In this document: in pieces, positions 59,827 to 64,000 of the stretch | Layout of the letters: each line of letters opens with the position of its first letter | Position numbering within the stretch: position 1 is the stretch's first letter | Assembly: GCA_035456105.1 (NCBI GenBank) | Contig: DATIDV010000004.1 | Location: 62,001 to 126,000 of the forward strand | From: Viridibacterium sp035456105 | Lineage (GTDB): Bacteria > Pseudomonadota > Gammaproteobacteria > Burkholderiales > Rhodocyclaceae | Length of the DNA stretch: 64,000 bases | Direction: 5' to 3' | Translations under genes and position numbers: made by a program | The notes under the pieces: model-generated | Told to the model about the DNA's origin: nothing | The model's input: only the letters and a program-made list of their open reading frames with translations | Database searches by the model: none

Positions 59827-60069
59827 TCAGGCCTTGCTCAGATTGGCGCTGACGTAGTCGATTGCTTGCTGAACAGTGGTGATCTTTTCAGCCTCTTCGT
59901 CCGGAATTTCGCATTCGAATTCTTCTTCGAGCGCCATCACGAGTTCAACCGTGTCCAGCGAATCTGCACCCAAGTCATCCACGAACGACGAATCGTTCTT
60001 GATGTCTGCGTCGTTGACGCCAAGTTGTTCGGCGACGATCTTACGAACGCGCTGTTCAATGTTCTCCAT
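59827..60069 (-). CDS. acpP: Acyl carrier protein
   Basis: This 80-residue acidic carrier of fatty-acid intermediates carries the phosphopantetheine attachment serine Ser37 in GADSLDTVELV. Its modifying enzyme is the acpS product upstream in this window. Conserved fabG-acpP-fabF order. Confidence 0.98.
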   Translation of the reverse strand: MENIEQRVRKIVAEQLGVNDADIKNDSSFVDDLGADSLDTVELVMALEEEFECEIPDEEAEKITTVQQAIDYVSANLSKA

Positions 60070-60220
60070 GAATCGCTCCTTCTCTTAATTAATGCGTCTA
60101 CTAATTGGACAAAACTTCACCATTTTAGCAGAAAGCGCCGCCAACTTTGAGCCGCCTTCTTGTATCGGCTCTTGCCACGCTTTCCGCCGAGGTTCAAATC
60201 AGGCCCGTAGGCCCAACAAA

Positions 60221-60967
60221 TCACGCCATGTACATGCCACCGTTGACGTGCAAGGTTGCGCCGGAAATGTAGCTGGCTTCGCTGGAAGCAAGGAATACAA
60301 CCGCAGCGGCAATCTCCTCTGGACGCCCCAGACGACCTACCGCGATCTGGCCTTGCAGCGCATCACGCTGCGCATCCGGCAGCTCGCGCGTCATGTCAGT
60401 ATCGATGAAACCGGGCGCCACGCAATTGACGGTGATGTTGCGGCTTCCCAATTCACGTGCCAGCGCGCGCGTCATGCCCGCCACGCCAGCCTTGGCGGCA
60501 GCATAATTGGCCTGACCCAGATTGCCGGCACTACCAACAACAGACGTGATGCTGATGATGCGGCCGAAACGCGCTTTCATCATCGGACGCATGACCAGTT
60601 TAGACATGCGAAATACTGCCTTCAGATTGGTATCGATAACCGCGTCCCACTCCGAGTCCTTCATGCGGAGTGCGATATTGTCGCGCGTGATGCCCGCGTT
60701 ATTGACCAAAATCGATACGCCACCAAATTCGGTTTCGATCTGCGTAACAGCCGCTTCGGCCGCAACTGCATCGGTTACATCCAGCGCCATGCCGTGCCCC
60801 TTTACACCGGCTTCAGCCAGTGCAGCAGAAATCGCTGCCGCACCGGATTCCGATGTTGCCGTACCGATGACCGTCGCGCCGGCCTTACCGAGTTGCAATG
60901 CAATGGAATTGCCAATGCCACGACTGCCACCAGTCACCAGTGCCACTTGTCCTTCAAGATTGAACAC
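60221..60967 (-). CDS. fabG: 3-oxoacyl-ACP reductase
   Basis: This 248-residue NADPH-dependent SDR reduces beta-ketoacyl-ACP. The cofactor motif is TGGSRGIG near the start and the catalytic Tyr-x3-Lys is in YAAAKAG; NNAGITRDN follows. It lies between fabD and acpP. Confidence 0.97.
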   Translation of the reverse strand: MFNLEGQVALVTGGSRGIGNSIALQLGKAGATVIGTATSESGAAAISAALAEAGVKGHGMALDVTDAVAAEAAVTQIETEFGGVSILVNNAGITRDNIALRMKDSEWDAVIDTNLKAVFRMSKLVMRPMMKARFGRIISITSVVGSAGNLGQANYAAAKAGVAGMTRALARELGSRNITVNCVAPGFIDTDMTRELPDAQRDALQGQIAVGRLGRPEEIAAAVVFLASSEASYISGATLHVNGGMYMA

Positions 60968-61003
60968 GTTCGTTTTCTCCTGTTGCGATACGGGTCGCGC
61001 AAC

Positions 61004-61930
61004 TCAGGCCTGCGTCAGGGCCTGCAGTTTGCTGGCATCGGTGATGGCTTCAATAGCCAACGAGCCTTCGATACGCTTCACCAATCCAGCCAGCACCTTA
61101 CCCGGACCAAACTCATAAACGGCCTCAATGCCATCTGCATGCATGTGCTTGATGGTTTCGATCCAGCGTACAGGACTGAAAGCCTGGCGGACGAGCGCAT
61201 CACGAATCGAGTCGGGATCCGCAGGCGTCGCTACGTCGACGTTGTTAAGGACAGGGATGCTCGGCACTGCAATTGCCACGGAAGCAAGACGCTCACGCAA
61301 ACGTTCGGCAGCAGGCTTCATCAGTGCGCAGTGAAAAGGCGCACTGACCGGCAATAACACAGCACGCTTCGCACCACGCGCGGTACACGCGGCCATGGCA
61401 CGCTCGACGGCGGCAACATGCCCAGCAATCACGATCTGAGCGGACGAATTGAGATTGGCAGCCGAGACCACCTGCCCTTGCGCAGCTTCATTGCAAGCTG
61501 CTTCAATGACATCCGGTTCCAGCCCAAGCACCGCAGCCATGGCGCCCTCGCCCGCCGGGACCGCTTCCTGCATGGCTTGCGCGCGAAAACGCACGAGCCG
61601 CACGGCATCGGTAAACTGCAAGGCGCCAGCAGCAACGAGCGCGGAATATTCACCCAGGCTATGGCCGGCAACCATGCTCGGCATAGCACCGCCCTGCGCC
61701 AGCCAGGCACGCCATACGGCAATGCCTGCGGTCAACATGATGGGCTGCGTGTTGACGGTCTGGTTGATCGTTTCGGCCGGACCGTCGGCAAGCAATTGCC
61801 ACAAATCCTGGCCCAATGCATCGCTCGCCTCGGCAAAAGTTTCACGCAGAGCAGGCAGATCGCCATAAGGCGCCATCATGCCAACCGACTGCGAGCCTTG
61901 CCCGGGGAAAACAGCGGCAAACTTCTTCAA
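61004..61930 (-). CDS. fabD: Malonyl-CoA:ACP transacylase
   Basis: This 308-residue enzyme loads malonyl groups onto ACP. The nucleophile serine lies in GHSLGEYSALV, and FPGQGSQSVGM is the usual N-terminal motif. TTG 61930 follows GGAG; the longer frame from 61954 is less likely. Confidence 0.96.
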   Translation of the reverse strand: MKKFAAVFPGQGSQSVGMMAPYGDLPALRETFAEASDALGQDLWQLLADGPAETINQTVNTQPIMLTAGIAVWRAWLAQGGAMPSMVAGHSLGEYSALVAAGALQFTDAVRLVRFRAQAMQEAVPAGEGAMAAVLGLEPDVIEAACNEAAQGQVVSAANLNSSAQIVIAGHVAAVERAMAACTARGAKRAVLLPVSAPFHCALMKPAAERLRERLASVAIAVPSIPVLNNVDVATPADPDSIRDALVRQAFSPVRWIETIKHMHADGIEAVYEFGPGKVLAGLVKRIEGSLAIEAITDASKLQALTQA

Positions 61931-62027
61931 GACAAACTCCTGAGTTATCGGCAAAGAAATACTTGCAGAAAAAAAGGTAAAAGCTTGGTGCCGACTAACG
62001 TCAGCTCAAACCGTAACGCTGTCTGGC

Positions 62028-62993
62028 CTAGAAGCGCAGCAGCGCAGCGCCCCAGGTGAAGCCACCGCCAACGCCTTGCAACAAGACACTCTGGCCACGC
62101 TGGATGCGTCCGTCACGCACAGCAGCGTCGAGCGCCAAGGGCACGGAGGCCGCCGAGGTATTGCCATGACGATCAACCGTCACGACAACCTTTTCATCAG
62201 GGATGCCGAGACGCTTGGACGTTGCCTTCATGATGCGGATATTGGCCTGATGCGGAATCAACCAGTCGAGATCACCCGTCTGCATCGAAGCAGCAGCTAG
62301 CACCTCCAGCGCTACATCACCCAAGACACGCACAGCCATCTTGAACACCGATTGCCCGTCCATATACAGGAACGGCGAACCGGTAATCACGCCATTGGAA
62401 ATACTACCCGTCGCATTCAGGATAGGCGATTGGCTGCCATCTGCATGCAGCGCTGTCGCGAGAATGCCAGGCTCGCTATCGGCCACCAGGACGACCGCGC
62501 CGGCACCATCACCAAACAGCACGCAGGTACCACGATCATTCCAGTCCACGATGCGCGACAACGTTTCAGCACCGATCACCAGTGCACGCTTATGACTGCC
62601 ACTCTTGACGAATTTATCGGCCACGGCCAACGCATAGGCGAAGCCGCTGCACACAGCCTGCACGTCGAAGGCCGTTGCACCAGCAGGCACACCGAGCACG
62701 CTCTGCACCAAGCAGGCGGTGCTCGGAAAAATCATGTCCGGCGTCGTCGTAGCAACGATCAGCAGATCGATTTTAGAAGCTGCAACGCCTGCAGCCTCCA
62801 GAGCACGACGCGCGGCCTCGCTGGCCAGCTGGCTCGTTGTTACGCCAGCATCAGCCAGATAGCGCGCGCGGATACCGGTGCGCTCGGCGATCCACTCATC
62901 GGAAGTATCGATGCCGCGCGCGACGAGGTCGTTATTGGAGACGGGTGAGCCGGGCAGAAAGCCGCCCGTACCCGCAATACGGGAAAAAATCAT
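62028..62993 (-). CDS. fabH: Beta-ketoacyl-ACP synthase III
   Basis: This 321-residue enzyme condenses acetyl-CoA with malonyl-ACP to begin fatty-acid synthesis. The Cys nucleophile is in FDVQAVCSGFAYAL, the His in IPHQANIRI and the Asn in DRHGNTSAAS. It overlaps plsX by ATGA. Confidence 0.97.
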   Translation of the reverse strand: MIFSRIAGTGGFLPGSPVSNNDLVARGIDTSDEWIAERTGIRARYLADAGVTTSQLASEAARRALEAAGVAASKIDLLIVATTTPDMIFPSTACLVQSVLGVPAGATAFDVQAVCSGFAYALAVADKFVKSGSHKRALVIGAETLSRIVDWNDRGTCVLFGDGAGAVVLVADSEPGILATALHADGSQSPILNATGSISNGVITGSPFLYMDGQSVFKMAVRVLGDVALEVLAAASMQTGDLDWLIPHQANIRIMKATSKRLGIPDEKVVVTVDRHGNTSAASVPLALDAAVRDGRIQRGQSVLLQGVGGGFTWGAALLRF

Positions 62994-64000
62994 GCTGAAC
63001 GAACCGCCTGAGTACTGTTGAGTTCTTCGCTGCGGGGAGCGTGCGTCTGCGTATATTCAAGCATTCGCGTTTCGATGCGCTCGATCAGATTGTTGCGCGC
63101 CGCTTCGGCACAACGCATCAGGGCCTGATCAAAAGCAAACACATCTGCCGAACCATGACTTTTCACGACCACCCCGCGCAAGCCCAGCAGCACAGCGCCA
63201 TTATAACGGCGATGATCCGCGCGCTGTTTGAAGCGCTTGAGAAGATGCGCCGCAGGCAAGGCACACAGACGCGTGAACCAGTTGCGACCAAGCTCGGCCT
63301 TGAGGAAGGACACGAACATCATGCCCAGACCTTCGGAAGCCTTGAGGGCGACATTGCCAACGAAACCATCACAGACGATGACGTGGCACGCACCTTTGTA
63401 GATATCGTTGCCTTCGACATTGCCAATGAAGTTGAGGCCGCTCTTGCGCAGCAACTCGCCTGCTTCCTTGACGATTTCGTTGCCCTTGGTCTCTTCTTCG
63501 CCGATGTTGAGCAAACCAACCTCGGGGCGCTCGCGATGCTCGAGCGCTTCGACCAGCATGGCACCCATGATGCCGAACTGCAGCAGATGCTCAGCAGAAC
63601 AGTCAACGTTGGCGCCCAGATCGAGCATATAGGTCTGCCCCTCAACGGCAGGCATGACCTGGACGATCGCGGGGCGATCAATACCCGGCAGAGTCTTGAG
63701 CACGAAACGGGAGATGGCCATCAAGGCGCCGGTATTGCCCGCCGAGACGGTAGCCTGCGCGTCACCGCTCTTGACGAGGTCGATCGCCACGCGCATCGAA
63801 GAGTCTTTCTTCACGCGCATGGCAATGGCTGGAGGCTCGTCCATAGCGATGACTTCGCTGGCGTGCTGAATCCTGACGCGCTCGCCAAAGGAGGCGAGCT
63901 CGGCAGCAATCGACCCGGCAAAGATGTCCGCGCGCCCGACCAGAATGGCCTTCACCGTAGGATCGGCGCGCAGGAACTCGCACGCAGCCGGAAGGGTGAC
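62990..64000 (-). CDS. plsX: Phosphate acyltransferase PlsX (5' end beyond window)
   Basis: This enzyme converts acyl-ACP to acyl-phosphate for phospholipid synthesis. The in-window part is about 336 residues, including ATVSAGNTGALMAISRF and LLNIGEEETKGNE, typical of the family. A GTG at 63955 exists, but the frame continues unbroken to the window edge (VTLPAACEFLRADPTVKAI), which matches the family's N-terminal region. The true start lies outside. It overlaps fabH by ATGA. Confidence 0.95.
   Translation of the reverse strand, partial: VTLPAACEFLRADPTVKAILVGRADIFAGSIAAELASFGERVRIQHASEVIAMDEPPAIAMRVKKDSSMRVAIDLVKSGDAQATVSAGNTGALMAISRFVLKTLPGIDRPAIVQVMPAVEGQTYMLDLGANVDCSAEHLLQFGIMGAMLVEALEHRERPEVGLLNIGEEETKGNEIVKEAGELLRKSGLNFIGNVEGNDIYKGACHVIVCDGFVGNVALKASEGLGMMFVSFLKAELGRNWFTRLCALPAAHLLKRFKQRADHRRYNGAVLLGLRGVVVKSHGSADVFAFDQALMRCAEAARNNLIERIETRMLEYTQTHAPRSEELNSTQAVRSA

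Overview
The window joins an integrated siphovirus-type prophage of about 40 kb (roughly 258-40368) to about 23.6 kb of core chromosome from a betaproteobacterium. The host gene order (uvrC-pgsA-tRNA-Gly-tRNA-Cys, then nagZ-acpS-pdxJ-recO-era-rnc-DUF4845-lepB-lepA-mucD-rseB-rseA-rpoE, nadB, fabF-acpP-fabG-fabD-fabH-plsX) is the one known from Rhodocyclales and Burkholderiales. The sequence alone does not fix the genus.

The prophage sits in the 3' half of a tRNA-Cys gene. The intact tRNA lies at 40321-40394 and a near-identical 67-bp direct repeat lies at 258-324. The first 133 bases encode the N-terminus of a second, closely related integrase, preceded by the same leader. A second element of the same family is therefore integrated in tandem to the left.

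The prophage reads as follows. Accessory genes (small unknown genes, a HicAB toxin-antitoxin with a double operator, a small secreted protein) occupy 437-2573. The late genes are on the minus strand from about 27965 down to 2606: terminase, several extra virion genes including one with eight 22-residue repeats, portal, protease-capsid fusion, head completion, tail tube, frameshifted G/GT chaperones, tape measure, DUF2460, DUF2163, NlpC/P60 peptidase, a 1627-residue tip protein and lysis genes. At 27966-28264 lies an exactly symmetric array of ten 9-bp repeats around a 36-nt alternating pyrimidine-purine tract, just downstream of a VapE-type primase-helicase; it is the best origin candidate. 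The immunity region has divergent repressor and Cro-like genes around three GTAAG-N5-CTTAC operators, with two more operators before the rightward early operon. That operon (33521-37918) holds a run of tiny overlapping genes, a 750-residue ParB-like protein ending in an H-NS DNA-binding motif, and an excisionase-like HTH protein. A ParA ATPase is translationally coupled to the integrase. A 14-bp palindrome, TGCAGACGTCTGCA, occurs three times exactly and twice with one mismatch, only in the prophage, including inside parB; it is a candidate partition site.

The host part combines phospholipid and fatty-acid synthesis (plsX, fab genes, acpP, acpS, pgsA), the sigma-E envelope-stress operon with a candidate autoregulatory promoter, RNA and translation factors (rnc, era, lepA), signal peptidase, DNA repair (uvrC, recO) and cofactor synthesis (pdxJ, nadB).
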